Part shown: piece by piece, positions 43,276 through 51,694 of the stretch
Layout: every line of letters starts with the position of its first letter
Position numbering within the stretch: position 1 is the first letter of the stretch
Assembly (NCBI RefSeq): GCF_004340685.1
Contig: NZ_SLUN01000006.1
Coordinates: 108,569-172,568 of the forward strand
Direction of reading: 5' to 3'
Source: Hydrogenispora ethanolica
Lineage (GTDB): Bacteria > Bacillota > UBA4882 > UBA8346
Length of the DNA: 64,000 bases
Translations under genes and position numbers: made by a program
The notes under the pieces: generated by a model
What the model saw: only the letters and a program-made list of their open reading frames with translations
Told to the model about the DNA's origin: nothing
The model's database searches: none

Positions 43276-43974
43276 ATGAAAGTACTGGTCTGCCGACATA
43301 GCCCCCAGGACGGCCTGGGCCATTTCGAAACGTTGCTGCGCCAAGCCGGCGTGGACTATGAATATCAGGCCATGGACCGGGACGACCGGGTCCGTTCACT
43401 CCGGGATTATCAAGGGCTGGTCCTGATGGGCGGGGTCATGAATGCCTATCAGGAGGCCGAATACCCGTTTCTCCGGACCGATCTGGCTTATGTCGGTCAG
43501 GCGCTCCGCCTTGACCTGCCGATCCTCGGCTTCTGTCTCGGCGCCCAACTCTGCGCCCGCTATCTGGGCGGACCGGTCACCAAGAACCCCCGGCCCGAAT
43601 TGGGCTGGTACGAATTGCGCCGGGAGGGGGAGAGTTCGCTGCTGGACGGGTTTCCCGAGCGGTTCCGGGTCTTTCAGTGGCATGAGGATAGCTTCGCCAT
43701 TCCGCCCGGCGGCCGGCGGCTCGCCAGTTCCGCCAGCTGCCCCAACCAGGCGTTCGTCTGGGGCGAGCGCCTTTATGGCTTGCAATTCCATTTGGAGGTC
43801 ACCCGGACCATGGCCGAGGAATGGTTGCAGGATGAAGCGGCCGTGACTGCCTGGGGTTTCCGGCCGGAGGCGGTGCTCCGGGACACCCGGCGTTACGCCG
43901 CGGCGGCGTTTCCATTGGCCCAGACATTGGCGGCCAACTTCGCCCGGCTGTTGGGCGCCGCGGAGCGGCCGTAG
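43276..43974 (+). CDS. Class I glutamine amidotransferase (GMP synthase-like, stand-alone)
   Basis: A 232-residue stand-alone amidotransferase domain. The triad is Cys87 (GFCLGAQ), His172 and Glu174 (FHLEV). A conserved QWHEDSF loop lies near 134-140. Proteins of this type resemble YfeJ/GATase1 GMP-synthase-like domains; some cleave gamma-glutamyl substrates rather than donate ammonia. The GGAGGAG sequence precedes the ATG. There is no synthase partner gene nearby, so the acceptor is unknown. Confidence 0.87.
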   Translation: MKVLVCRHSPQDGLGHFETLLRQAGVDYEYQAMDRDDRVRSLRDYQGLVLMGGVMNAYQEAEYPFLRTDLAYVGQALRLDLPILGFCLGAQLCARYLGGPVTKNPRPELGWYELRREGESSLLDGFPERFRVFQWHEDSFAIPPGGRRLASSASCPNQAFVWGERLYGLQFHLEVTRTMAEEWLQDEAAVTAWGFRPEAVLRDTRRYAAAAFPLAQTLAANFARLLGAAERP

Positions 43975-44245
43975 CCCTCGCTTCCCGAATCGGCGGAGAC
44001 CGCAAAAACGTTATTCTTCTTTAATTCATTATGTCTGGCCCGAACGGATCTCTGCTACGCTCGGCCGCCGCTTCCGAGAATTTTCTTGATAATTTACAGT
44101 ATATTTATAGAGGAAATAGCCGGATAAAGGCGAATATAATTGTATAAATATTCAAGGAAGCGTTCGATTCCAACTCCGGGTGCCATTGCCGCGGAAGCGG
44201 ATGACGGATGGATGACAGTGATATTGGATAAAGGCGGTTGGCGGA
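43975..44245. other. Intergenic region, no gene found
   Basis: About 270 bp, partly AT-rich (44010-44160). I see no convincing ORF, RNA or inverted repeat; a promoter for the acetyltransferase gene presumably lies here. Confidence 0.35.
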
Positions 44246-44716
44246 ATGATTGAGTTTCGGAAAGCGAAGATGACGGATGTCGAGGCCATTCATGGTTTGA
44301 TCACCGAATTCGCCGAAAAAGGACTGATGTTGCCGCGCTCGCGCAACACCTTGTATGAAACCTTGCGGGAGTTCACCATCATTGTGGATGACGGCCGTTT
44401 GATCGGCACCGGCGCCCTCCACATCATCTGGGACGATCTGGCGGAGGTCCGGGCCCTGGCGCTCCGCGAGGAGTATCAGGGCCAGGGATTGGGGAAGCGG
44501 CTCATCGCCATCCTGGAGCGGGAAGCGGCCGAGCTCGGGATTCATCGGGTATTTGCCCTGACCTACCAGGTGGAATTCTTCAAGAAATGCGGTTTTACAG
44601 AAGAGGACAAAAACGCCATGCCGCATAAGATCTGGAAGGAATGCATCGAATGTCCCAAGTTTCCCAACTGCGACGAGGTGGCCATGATCAAACGGGTCGG
44701 ACCGTCGCCGATTTGA
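44246..44716 (+). CDS. GNAT N-acetyltransferase, short ArgA-like (probable N-acetylglutamate synthase)
   Basis: A 156-residue GNAT enzyme with the acetyl-CoA loop EEYQGQGLGKRLIAILE (about 76-92). The C-terminal part (LTYQVEFFKKCGF, then a cysteine-bearing segment KECIECPKFPNCDEVAM) closely matches the short N-acetyltransferases that make N-acetylglutamate for arginine synthesis. The CIECPKFPNC stretch is characteristic. No arg genes are adjacent, so the biosynthetic role is inferred from family resemblance. Confidence 0.85.
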   Translation: MIEFRKAKMTDVEAIHGLITEFAEKGLMLPRSRNTLYETLREFTIIVDDGRLIGTGALHIIWDDLAEVRALALREEYQGQGLGKRLIAILEREAAELGIHRVFALTYQVEFFKKCGFTEEDKNAMPHKIWKECIECPKFPNCDEVAMIKRVGPSPI

Positions 44717-44746
44717 CGTTTTTCACGGTTTTTATTTAGCCTTCAT

Positions 44747-44773
44747 CCCGCCGGGAACGGCGGGTTATTTTTA
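44747..44773 (+). terminator. Terminator of the acetyltransferase gene
   Basis: CCCGCC (44747-44752) pairs with GGCGGG (44759-44764), followed by TTATTTTTA, 30 bp past the stop. Confidence 0.75.
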
Positions 44774-45000
44774 CCTTATTTGACGTATGGTTTCCGTCCT
44801 GGAGTTTCCTTGATGATGAGAAATTCAAAGAAATTCGGCCAAATTGGGCAAAAAGTTGAATCCCGATAGGATAATCCGGGGAGATTTTCGCGGAAGACAA
44901 AAGGTCAGGAAAGAACAAACCACAGGCTCGTTGAATCTTATGGCCCGGTGATCTAAAATCAAATCAGAAGGTCAGAAAAAGTCAAATGGAGGTGTAAGAA

Positions 45001-45414
45001 ATGTTTGACCTGATGCCATTCAGATTCAATGATTGGGAGCGGAAATTCTTCCCGGACTTCTTCAATGAGGAATTCTTCAACCGGGACATCGCGTCCTTCC
45101 GGACCGATATTTCCGATACCGGGAAGGAATACTTGATCGAGGCCGAGCTGCCCGGGTTCGACAAAGAAGATATCACCGTCGAAGTGAAAGAGGACCGGCT
45201 GACGATCGCCGCCACCAAAGAGTCCAACACTGAGGAGCGGAAAGACAACTACCTGCGGAAAGAACGCCGTACCGGCAGCGTGATGCGGAGTTTCGCCCTG
45301 GACGGAGTCGACCGCGACCGGATCCGGGCCGAGTTTAAAAACGGCGTCTTGAAGCTGGCGCTGCCGAAGGCGGAGGAAGTCAAGAATCCGGTCCGGCGCA
45401 TCGATATCAACTAA
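45001..45414 (+). CDS. Hsp20/alpha-crystallin small heat-shock protein
   Basis: ATP-independent holdase chaperone, 137 residues. The alpha-crystallin domain spans about 38-128, with YLIEAELPGFDKEDITVEVK at its start and NGVLKLALPK at its end. The short N-terminus with DWERKFFPDFFNEEFF is typical of Bacillota Hsp20. GGAGGTG lies 6 nt upstream. The 280-bp leader (44717-45000) shows no CIRCE element by eye, so how heat induces it is unclear. Confidence 0.94.
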   Translation: MFDLMPFRFNDWERKFFPDFFNEEFFNRDIASFRTDISDTGKEYLIEAELPGFDKEDITVEVKEDRLTIAATKESNTEERKDNYLRKERRTGSVMRSFALDGVDRDRIRAEFKNGVLKLALPKAEEVKNPVRRIDIN

Positions 45415-45443
45415 GCTCCGCCCCTGATTGCGGATGACGGCTG

Positions 45444-45472
45444 ACGCCGGGACCTTTGCGTTCCGGCGTTTT
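45444..45472 (+). terminator. Terminator of the hsp20 gene
   Basis: ACGCCGG and CCGGCGT pair across a 13-nt loop and are followed by TTTTC. Confidence 0.7.
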
Positions 45473-45500
45473 CTCATGTGCCGGAGACGCGGCTCCGGCA

Positions 45501-45692
45501 TTACGGCTCCGGGGCGTTGCGGCCCGGTTTGGGCTGGAAGAACGCGCAGGGCGCGGCGGAGGATTCGTAGACGAAAAGCGAGGGCAGGCTTTTGGATTTG
45601 AAGCCGTAGCTCTTGCAGCCGTTGGGGAATGATTTGTCCCAGGTAATATAGAAATGGCGGCACTGGTAACAATTGATCCGGGGTGGGGTCAT
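45501..45692 (-). CDS. Small conserved cysteine-rich protein (probable zinc-binding)
   Basis: A 63-residue protein with CYQCRHFYITWD, PNGCKSYGFKSK and APCAFF motifs: four cysteines spaced as a compact zinc-binding fold. Short proteins of this pattern occur widely in Bacillota and Deltaproteobacteria without a known role. GGAG precedes the ATG. It starts 37 bp after the sensor-kinase stop and is probably the third gene of that operon, which makes it a candidate accessory factor of the two-component system. Confidence 0.75.
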   Translation of the reverse strand: MTPPRINCYQCRHFYITWDKSFPNGCKSYGFKSKSLPSLFVYESSAAPCAFFQPKPGRNAPEP

Positions 45693-45728
45693 GGTTCGCT
45701 CCGATCCTGTTTTGCCGGGGGGCGGCTT

Positions 45729-47066
45729 TTATTCCGGAAGCAGCGGCAATCTCACCGTGAAGCAACTGCCCGCGCCGGGAGTGCTTTGGGCCGTGACGCT
45801 GCCGCCCAGGCCTTCAACCAACTCCTTGACGATGGTGAGGCCCAATCCGAAACCGCCGCTCTCCCGGTTCCGCGATTGGTCGGTCCGGTAAAACCGTTCG
45901 AAGACATACGGCAGATCGGCGGCGGCAATGCCGATCCCCTCATCCTGCACCGCGATGACGGCCTGGGTTTCCTCCCGCTCCAGCAGGACGGTCACGTTGC
46001 CGCCGGACGGAGTGTATTTATGGGCGTTGGAGAGCAGGTTCTCCATCACCTTGGTCAGGGCGTCCCGGTCGCAGCGGACCGTGGCCGGCTGGACGACCCG
46101 CAGGGCGAGGCGGAGTTTTTTCTTCTGAAAGAGCGGGGTCATCTGCTGCACCAGACCGGCCAGGAACGGCTCCAGCGCCAGGGGCTCCAGATTGAACCGG
46201 TACCGCGCCACGTCGGCCTGGGCGATCTCCTGCAGGTCCGCCACCAGGGTGGTCAAGCGTTTCACCTCATCCAGCAGCGATTCAAGATTCTCGGGCGAGG
46301 CCGGGATCACCTGATCGATCATTCCCTCGAGGTGGCTGCGAACGGTCGCCAGCGGCGTGCGCAGGTCGTGGGCCACATCGGCGGTCATTTTTTTGCGGAG
46401 TTCGTTGGTTTCCTTCAGCCGTTCGGCTAGGCGGTTCAGGCTGGCGCCCAGCTCGCCCAGTTCGTCGCGGGGCAGGTCCTGGACCCTGCTGTCCAGTTGG
46501 CCGGCGGTCATGGCCCGGGCGGTCCGGTTCATCTCGGTGATCGGGTCGGAGATCCGCCGGGCCAGCAGCAGCGCCACCAGGAAGGAGAGAATCCCGGTCA
46601 ACAGGAGCGCCCCCAGGATCGAGCGGTTGATGGTGGTCCGGAACATTCGGTCCTGGGCGGTCAACAAGTTTTCAAACAGCGTCTTGCCGAAATAGGCCGT
46701 TCCTACCTTGGCGCCGGCGACGTAGATCGGCCGCGCCGTGAGAGAATTGGGATTCGGGAGCATCGGCAGGCCGCGGCTGGCCAGCACCACCCGCTCCTGT
46801 TCGTCCAGCACGAAGCGGAGTGTTCCAAAGAAATTGTTCCGGCTGGGCGCGAAACGGGGCGGCAGATTCTCCCAGCCGCCGTAGTTCTCGTAAAGCTCGG
46901 CCAGGCCGCGGACGACCTGTTCCTGGCGGGCCTCTTCGTTGCCCAGCAGGTAGGTGTGGAACTGCCGGTTCAGAGCGAAATGAATCATCAGGCCGGCCAG
47001 AATGATGCTGATCAGGGCGACCGCCATGATGATGATGATGATCTTTTTAAGAATCGCCGATTGCAT
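45729..47066 (-). CDS. Membrane sensor histidine kinase with HAMP domain
   Basis: A 445-residue sensor kinase. Two membrane spans (about 6-28 and 145-170) flank an extracytoplasmic sensor domain of about 115 residues. A HAMP domain (about 170-222) leads to the dimerisation domain with phospho-acceptor His in VAHDLRTPLATV. The ATPase domain has N-box ENLLSNAHKYTPSG, G1 DEGIGIA and G2 GFGLGLTI. The start at 47066 overlaps the response-regulator stop by 20 bp. The stimulus is unknown; nearby envelope and metal-stress genes (CNNM, htpX) suggest a membrane stress signal, but that is speculation. Confidence 0.93.
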   Translation of the reverse strand: MQSAILKKIIIIIMAVALISIILAGLMIHFALNRQFHTYLLGNEEARQEQVVRGLAELYENYGGWENLPPRFAPSRNNFFGTLRFVLDEQERVVLASRGLPMLPNPNSLTARPIYVAGAKVGTAYFGKTLFENLLTAQDRMFRTTINRSILGALLLTGILSFLVALLLARRISDPITEMNRTARAMTAGQLDSRVQDLPRDELGELGASLNRLAERLKETNELRKKMTADVAHDLRTPLATVRSHLEGMIDQVIPASPENLESLLDEVKRLTTLVADLQEIAQADVARYRFNLEPLALEPFLAGLVQQMTPLFQKKKLRLALRVVQPATVRCDRDALTKVMENLLSNAHKYTPSGGNVTVLLEREETQAVIAVQDEGIGIAAADLPYVFERFYRTDQSRNRESGGFGLGLTIVKELVEGLGGSVTAQSTPGAGSCFTVRLPLLPE

Positions 47067-47757
47067 CCCGGCTGCCTCCAAATTTATAGCCGACACCGAA
47101 AACGGTCTGGATGAAAAGAGGCTCATTCGGATTGGGCTCGATCTTCTGGCGCAGGTTCTTGATATGGCTGTCGACCGTCCGGTCGTAGCCCTCGAAGGAG
47201 TATCCTTGTGCTTGTTCCAGAAGCTGGGCGCGGCTGAAGACCCGGCCCGGCGCCTGGGCCAGCAGCAATAGCATCTTGAACTCGGTCGGCGTCAGATTGA
47301 CGGCCTGCTCCTCCCGGAGCACCTGGTGCTGATCGGGCAGGATGGCCAGCCGCCCGCCATTGAAGGAGAGCCGGGTCTCCCGCGACGCGCCGGCCGGCTT
47401 GGAGCGGCGCAGATGGGCCAGAACCCTGGCCACCAGCTCGCGCGGGCTGAAAGGCTTGATCAGGTAGTCGTCGGCGCCGATGTTGAGACCGAAGATCCGC
47501 TCGTCCTCGGAGCTTTTGGCGGAGAGGATGATCACCGGAACGTCCGAGGTCTGGCGGAGCCGGCTCAGCACTTCCTCGCCGGGCAGCCCGGGCAGCATCA
47601 GATCGAGCACGATCAGGTCGGGCCGGCTGGCCTTGGCCGCCTCCAGGGCCTTGAGGCCGTCGGCGGCGGTGACCACCTCGAAGCCTTCCTTCTCCAGGTA
47701 GGCCCGGACGATCTGCTGAATCTTCAATTCATCTTCCACCACTAAAATGCGCGCCAT
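47047..47757 (-). CDS. OmpR/PhoB-family response regulator
   Basis: A 236-residue regulator: receiver domain (about 2-115) with phospho-acceptor Asp in LIVLDLMLPG, and a C-terminal winged helix ending TVFGVGYKFGG with DNA-recognition segment DSHIKNLRQKI. The ATG at 47757 has GGGGTGATGGC upstream; longer in-frame starts lack a ribosome binding site. It is first in the operon with its cognate kinase. Confidence 0.94.
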   Translation of the reverse strand: MARILVVEDELKIQQIVRAYLEKEGFEVVTAADGLKALEAAKASRPDLIVLDLMLPGLPGEEVLSRLRQTSDVPVIILSAKSSEDERIFGLNIGADDYLIKPFSPRELVARVLAHLRRSKPAGASRETRLSFNGGRLAILPDQHQVLREEQAVNLTPTEFKMLLLLAQAPGRVFSRAQLLEQAQGYSFEGYDRTVDSHIKNLRQKIEPNPNEPLFIQTVFGVGYKFGGSRDAIGDS

Positions 47758-48301
47758 GCCATCACCCCGGTTCAATAATTCGGTGTCGCGGCCGCGATTC
47801 CTCTCAGCCGGGGCGGCCGCAAACCAAAAAACACAAAATCTCCACAACTGCGCCGCGGCCCGCTGGCTCCGCCGGAACCCGCCCGCCATGAAAGTTTCGG
47901 AGATCGGTTCCCAAAATATACGGCGCCGGGGAGGCGGGGACAAAAAAATTAAAGAACTCGGCTTTCACCGGGGTTTCTTTAAAAAACTTTTCCGACTCCG
48001 AACCTCCGGCGGCCTTCGCCACGGGAACGGAATCCGTCCTGGCAACGGTAGCGGGGACCGCCACGGGTTCGTCAGCCTCGCCGGAACCCCTTCAGCCGCA
48101 GTCCAAACCATGGCAAGGACCGCCGTCCGATCACCAACCGCCCAAATAACCCCGGCGGCGGTTGCCATATTCTCTTTTGTCGCATAATAAGCTGGAGCGG
48201 CAAACACCGGTCAAACTTCCGGCGCCGGAGTGGCCCCGGCGGCTCCGGGGGAAGGAGCCGCGCCGGACAGTGCCGGATCCGGCCCGCTTCGTGAGCTTGA
48301 C
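47758..48301. other. Intergenic region with possible gene remnant
   Basis: About 540 bp upstream of both the response regulator and the CNNM gene. On the minus strand two overlapping frames (47804-48064 and 47965-48207) hold a hydrophobic start (TAAGVIWAVGDRTAVLAMVW) and a Lys/Glu-rich stretch, as if an exported protein had been frameshifted. There is no clear ribosome binding site or family match. I regard it as unproven. Confidence 0.3.
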
Positions 48302-48330
48302 TTGACAGGCGCAGGCGATTCCGATATATT
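48302..48330 (+). promoter_or_regulatory. Promoter of the CNNM/DedA unit
   Basis: TTGACA (48302-48307), 17-bp spacer, TATATT (48325-48330). It gives a leader of nearly 190 nt before the start codon. Confidence 0.85.
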
Positions 48331-48336
48331 TAGGGG

Positions 48337-48501
48337 TAGTCATGGAATGGGAGCGTGAGCATTGCAATGGGCGTTTGCCCCAAAAGCTTCAATAACCAGA
48401 CCACGCAGCGCGCTTCGATGCTGAAATTGGATGCCGGTTCAAACGTCGGCCGGTTTTTTCGGTAGAGACTTCCTAAAGAATTTCGATTGGGAAGTCTTTT
48501 T
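48337..48501 (+). promoter_or_regulatory. Structured leader with terminator-like attenuator before the CNNM gene
   Basis: The leader contains several potential hairpins (for example GGGC-GTTT-GCCC near 48393-48404). It ends in AGACTTCC (48466-48473) / GGAAGTCT (48490-48497) plus T4, only 25 nt before the start codon. A terminator in that place implies transcription attenuation. The opening AGGGGTAGTC recalls the GGGGAGTAGC start of the yybP-ykoY motif, but the rest does not match, so the ligand is unknown. Confidence 0.6.
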
Positions 48502-48525
48502 GTGATTCTGAAAGGAGCAGTTTCG

Positions 48526-49845
48526 ATGGAAACGGGCAGTCTGTTGCCGCAGATGCTGTTTTTGCTGATCTTGATCGGAGTGAATGCTTTCTTTGCCGCC
48601 TCGGAGATCGCCATCATCTCGCTGAACAATCAAAAAGTGAAACGGCAGGCGGAGGAGGGGGACGAACGCGCCAAGCTGCTGCTGGGCCTCATCGACGAGC
48701 CGAGCCGTTTTCTGGCGACGATCCAGGTGGGGGTGACCCTTTCGGGGCTATTGGCCAGCGCCGTGGCTTCGGAGAGTTTCGCCGACCAGTTGACGGATTG
48801 GGCGGTGGCCGCCGGAGTGCCTCTGGATCGGGGGGTCATGAAGCTGCTGGCCCTGGTCGGCATCACCTTGGTCTTATCCTATTTTACCCTGGTCCTGGGG
48901 GAGCTGGTCCCCAAACGGCTGGCGATGCAACAGTCGGAAAAAATCTCGCGCCTGGCCGTCAAGCCGCTGGGTTTTCTGGCGTTCGCCGCCGGTCCCTTTG
49001 TCAAGTTCTTGAGCATTTCCACCAATTTTGTCATCCGGGCCCTGGGCGGCGACCCGGCCGCCCATGAGGAGCGGATCACCGAGGAAGAGATCCGGCTGAT
49101 GGTCGATGTGGGCCAGGAGAAAGGGATCATCCAAAGCACCGAAAAAGAGATGATCGATAATATTTTCGAATTTGACAACACCGCCGTCTCCGCGGTCATG
49201 ACCCACCGCACCGAGGTGGTGGCCCTGCCGCTCGAGGCCTCGCTGGAAGAAGTCCTGGGAACGGTGATCAAGGAGAAATTCTCCCGGCTCCCGGTCTACC
49301 AGGAGTCCATCGACAACATCGTCGGCATCCTGCACGTCCAGGATCTGATCCCGGTCCTGAAGAATCCGACCCGGGCCGCCACTTCCTTCAACCTGAAAAA
49401 GATCATCCGGCAGCCTTATTTCGTGCCGTTCGCCAAGAAAACCGACGAGCTCTTCAAAGAGCTGCAAAAGAAGAACAACCACATGGCGGTGGTCATCGAC
49501 GAGTACGGCGGCACCGCCGGGATCGTCACCATCGAGGACCTGATCGAGGAGATCGTCGGCAATATCTTCGACGAGCATGATGAAGTCGTCCGGGAGATCG
49601 AGAAGCTCGACGAGCGCTCGTATCTGGTGGAAGGGACCGTCAGCATGGCCACGGTCAACGAGGTCCTCGACATCGAGCTGCCCACGGATGACTCGGATAC
49701 GTTGGGCGGATTCGTAATGGCCGAGCTGGGACGGATCCCGGCCGGGGACGAGACCCCTTCCTTCGAATACGCCGGTCTCTCCTTCCAGGTCATGGCGCTG
49801 GAAGACAAACGAATCTCCAAAGTCAAAATCACCAAACCCATCTAA
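48526..49845 (+). CDS. CNNM/CorC (HlyC) family membrane protein with CBS domains
   Basis: A 439-residue protein: three to four spans of the CNNM (DUF21) domain (about 5-180), a CBS pair (about 215-340, with VPVYQESIDNIVGILHVQDL-like and VVIDEYGGTAGIVTIEDLIE segments) and a C-terminal CorC_HlyC domain. Homologues export Mg2+ or affect Mg/Co balance. The METGSLL start at 48526 follows GGAGCAG. It is preceded by an attenuator and followed 9 bp later by a DedA protein gene. The neighbouring manganese riboswitch supports a divalent-cation theme. Confidence 0.92.
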   Translation: METGSLLPQMLFLLILIGVNAFFAASEIAIISLNNQKVKRQAEEGDERAKLLLGLIDEPSRFLATIQVGVTLSGLLASAVASESFADQLTDWAVAAGVPLDRGVMKLLALVGITLVLSYFTLVLGELVPKRLAMQQSEKISRLAVKPLGFLAFAAGPFVKFLSISTNFVIRALGGDPAAHEERITEEEIRLMVDVGQEKGIIQSTEKEMIDNIFEFDNTAVSAVMTHRTEVVALPLEASLEEVLGTVIKEKFSRLPVYQESIDNIVGILHVQDLIPVLKNPTRAATSFNLKKIIRQPYFVPFAKKTDELFKELQKKNNHMAVVIDEYGGTAGIVTIEDLIEEIVGNIFDEHDEVVREIEKLDERSYLVEGTVSMATVNEVLDIELPTDDSDTLGGFVMAELGRIPAGDETPSFEYAGLSFQVMALEDKRISKVKITKPI

Positions 49846-49854
49846 GGAGCATCC

Positions 49855-50472
49855 ATGGAGCAGATCATCAGCTGGTTTTGGGCGCTTGCCGAGCGCTCGC
49901 CCTTGTTTTACTTGAGCCTGTTCGGCCTGTCGGCCCTCAACGCCTTTTTGCCGCCCATTCCCATCGAGGGTCTGACGATATTGGGAGGATTCATGGCCGC
50001 CGGCGGCGCTCTTCAGTCGCTCTGGATCTGGCTGGCCACGGCGCTGGGAATGATCCTGGGCAACAGCGCGCTGTTTTTTTGCATCCAGTCCAACCAGGAG
50101 TTCCTGTTGCGCCGGAAGGTGATTAGCAAACACCTGAACCAGGAGGTGTTGGACAAAGGGAAGGGAATGTTCGACCGCTACGGGGTGTGGGCGGTATTCA
50201 TCAGTAAATTCGTACCCTGGATGACCTTCGGACTGACCTTCTATTTCGGCCTTTCCAAGATTCCGCTGTACCGTATCCTGCCGGCGCTGGCCCTCTCCAA
50301 CCTGCTCTATTTCGGCGGCCTGACCCTGCTGGGGCGATATGCCAAGGAAGAATGGGACATCCTGGTGGAGATGGTGAAGCCCGCCTATCTCTGGATCGGT
50401 CTGGCCGCCCTGGCCGTGGCGGGAATTCTTTTCAAATTGTGGCGGGCGAAACGGAAGCGGAACAAGCTGTAA
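49855..50472 (+). CDS. DedA/VTT-domain membrane protein
   Basis: A 205-residue membrane protein with the SNARE-associated/VTT pattern: re-entrant FGLSALNAFLPPIPIEGLTI, then FISKFVPWMTFGLTFYFGLS and several spans. DedA proteins act as lipid (undecaprenyl-phosphate or phosphatidylethanolamine) scramblases and help maintain membrane energisation. The basic motif RxxxPGxR of classical DedA is modified here (SKFVPWMTF). AAGGAG precedes the ATG. Co-transcribed with the CNNM gene. Confidence 0.87.
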   Translation: MEQIISWFWALAERSPLFYLSLFGLSALNAFLPPIPIEGLTILGGFMAAGGALQSLWIWLATALGMILGNSALFFCIQSNQEFLLRRKVISKHLNQEVLDKGKGMFDRYGVWAVFISKFVPWMTFGLTFYFGLSKIPLYRILPALALSNLLYFGGLTLLGRYAKEEWDILVEMVKPAYLWIGLAALAVAGILFKLWRAKRKRNKL

Positions 50473-50579
50473 GATGCCACCTTGCGCCGCCCGGGATCTC
50501 TACCGGACGAACGGAGGCGAAAAGCGGGCCTTCGCAGCGGCCAGCGCCGTCCAATCGGTGCCAGGACGCCCGGTTGACC

Positions 50580-50608
50580 TTGACATCCGCGATGGGCCTT
50601 AGTATAAT
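50580..50608 (+). promoter_or_regulatory. Promoter of the riboswitch-htpX unit
   Basis: TTGACA (50580-50585), 17-bp spacer, TATAAT (50603-50608), both perfect. Transcription would start just before the riboswitch aptamer. Confidence 0.9.
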
Positions 50609-50618
50609 CAGATCAATC

Positions 50619-50735
50619 GCAAAGAAGGGGAGTAGCTCACGGCGTCAGCCGGCCTTGAAGCGTCAATACGGTGGGTGGACCCACCCGCTTCCGGGTCAAG
50701 AGGGATCGGTTCTTGAGAGCAAGACCTTCAGCAAT
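50619..50735 (+). promoter_or_regulatory. yybP-ykoY manganese riboswitch
   Basis: The aptamer opens with AAGGGGAGTAGC and closes with GCAAGACCTTC, the two conserved loop segments that bind Mn2+ in this family. GTCAATACG in the middle is also typical. A GC-rich hairpin (GTGGGTGGACCCACCC) fills the variable arm. The 3' aptamer strand is also the 5' strand of the following terminator, so Mn2+ binding would prevent termination and turn the gene on. The regulated gene is htpX, an unusual target. Confidence 0.87.
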
Positions 50736-50766
50736 ACGGCAACGTATTGTCTGAAGGTCTTTTTTA
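50721..50766 (+). terminator. Riboswitch expression-platform terminator
   Basis: AAGACCTTCAG (50721-50731) pairs with CTGAAGGTCTT (50751-50761), with an inner CAATACG/CGTATTG stem and a T-run, 35 nt before the htpX start. It competes with the aptamer P1 helix. Confidence 0.9.
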
Positions 50767-50801
50767 TTGCGCAGCCCCGGAAGAAGAAAGGACGAGTCGC
50801 G

Positions 50802-51668
50802 ATGAACAATATGAAAGTTTTCCTGTTGATGTCGGTGTTAACTGCCATTCTGGTGGGGATCGGCAACCTGTTCGGAGGACCCCAGGGGGCGATGCTTTTT
50901 TTCCTGATCGCCATGGGAATGAACTTCTTCAGCTATTGGTACAGTGATAAAATGGCGATCCGGATGACCGGCGCGCAGCCGCTCAGCCCGGAGGAGGCGC
51001 CGGAGTTGTACGCCATCGTCCGCGAGTTGAGCGCCAAGGCCCAGCTGCCGATGCCCAGCCTCTATATGACCCCCGAGCAGCAGCCCAACGCCTTCGCCAC
51101 CGGCCGCAACCCCGAGCATTCGGCGGTGGCGGTCACGGCCGGCCTGGTCCGTCTGCTGGACCGGGAGGAGATCGCGGGCGTGCTCGCTCACGAGCTGGCG
51201 CACATCAAAAACCGGGATGTGCTCATCGGCACCATCGCGGCCACGCTGGCCGGAGCGATCAGCATGATCGCCAATGCCGCGCAGTGGAGCCTGATGTTCG
51301 GCGGCGCCCGGGATGAGGAGGAAGGCGGCGGGAACCCGCTCGGAGCCATTCTGATGATCATTCTGATGCCGATCGCGGCCGCGGTCATCCAGATGGCCAT
51401 CTCCCGTTCCCGGGAGTACCGGGCCGATGCGGTCGGGGCGGCCATCTCGGGCCGGCCGCTCGGACTGGCCAACGCCCTTACCAAGCTGGAACGGATCGCC
51501 CAGCAGTTGCCGGCCGATCTGACCCCGGCCACGGCCCATTTATTCATCGTCAATCCGCTGAGCGGCGCCAGCCTGGCCAATCTTTTCAGCACCCATCCGC
51601 CCATTCAGGAGCGGGTCAGACGCCTGACCGAGATGGCGAGCCGCCCCGGAGCGGGAGTTTCGATCTAA
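50802..51668 (+). CDS. htpX: HtpX membrane zinc metalloprotease (M48)
   Basis: Quality-control protease for misfolded membrane proteins, 288 residues. Two N-terminal spans (VFLLMSVLTAILVGIGNLFG and AMLFFLIAMGMNFFSYW) are followed by the zinc-binding HELAHIKNRD. Further spans (LAGAISMIANAAQWS, LMIILMPIAAAVIQMAI) and the third-ligand region SREYRADAVG come next. The first start with a usable AAAGGA is the ATG at 50802. It lies behind a manganese riboswitch, so expression should rise with cytosolic Mn2+. A bidirectional terminator follows. Confidence 0.94.
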   Translation: MNNMKVFLLMSVLTAILVGIGNLFGGPQGAMLFFLIAMGMNFFSYWYSDKMAIRMTGAQPLSPEEAPELYAIVRELSAKAQLPMPSLYMTPEQQPNAFATGRNPEHSAVAVTAGLVRLLDREEIAGVLAHELAHIKNRDVLIGTIAATLAGAISMIANAAQWSLMFGGARDEEEGGGNPLGAILMIILMPIAAAVIQMAISRSREYRADAVGAAISGRPLGLANALTKLERIAQQLPADLTPATAHLFIVNPLSGASLANLFSTHPPIQERVRRLTEMASRPGAGVSI

Positions 51669-51694
51669 CATTTAAAACCGGTTCTGTCTACGGT

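Noticed and set aside
45095..45200. CIRCE or other heat-shock operator near hsp20
   Set aside because: Searched the 44717-45000 leader and gene start by eye for TTAGCACTC-N9-GAGTGCTAA; no match.
48337..48465. yybP-ykoY riboswitch before the CNNM gene
   Set aside because: Only the first few bases (GGGGTAG) resemble the motif; the closing conserved segment GAGACC/GCAAGACC is missing.
48874..50133. 419-codon minus-strand frame opposite the CNNM and DedA genes
   Set aside because: Antisense shadow of membrane-protein genes with good ribosome binding sites.
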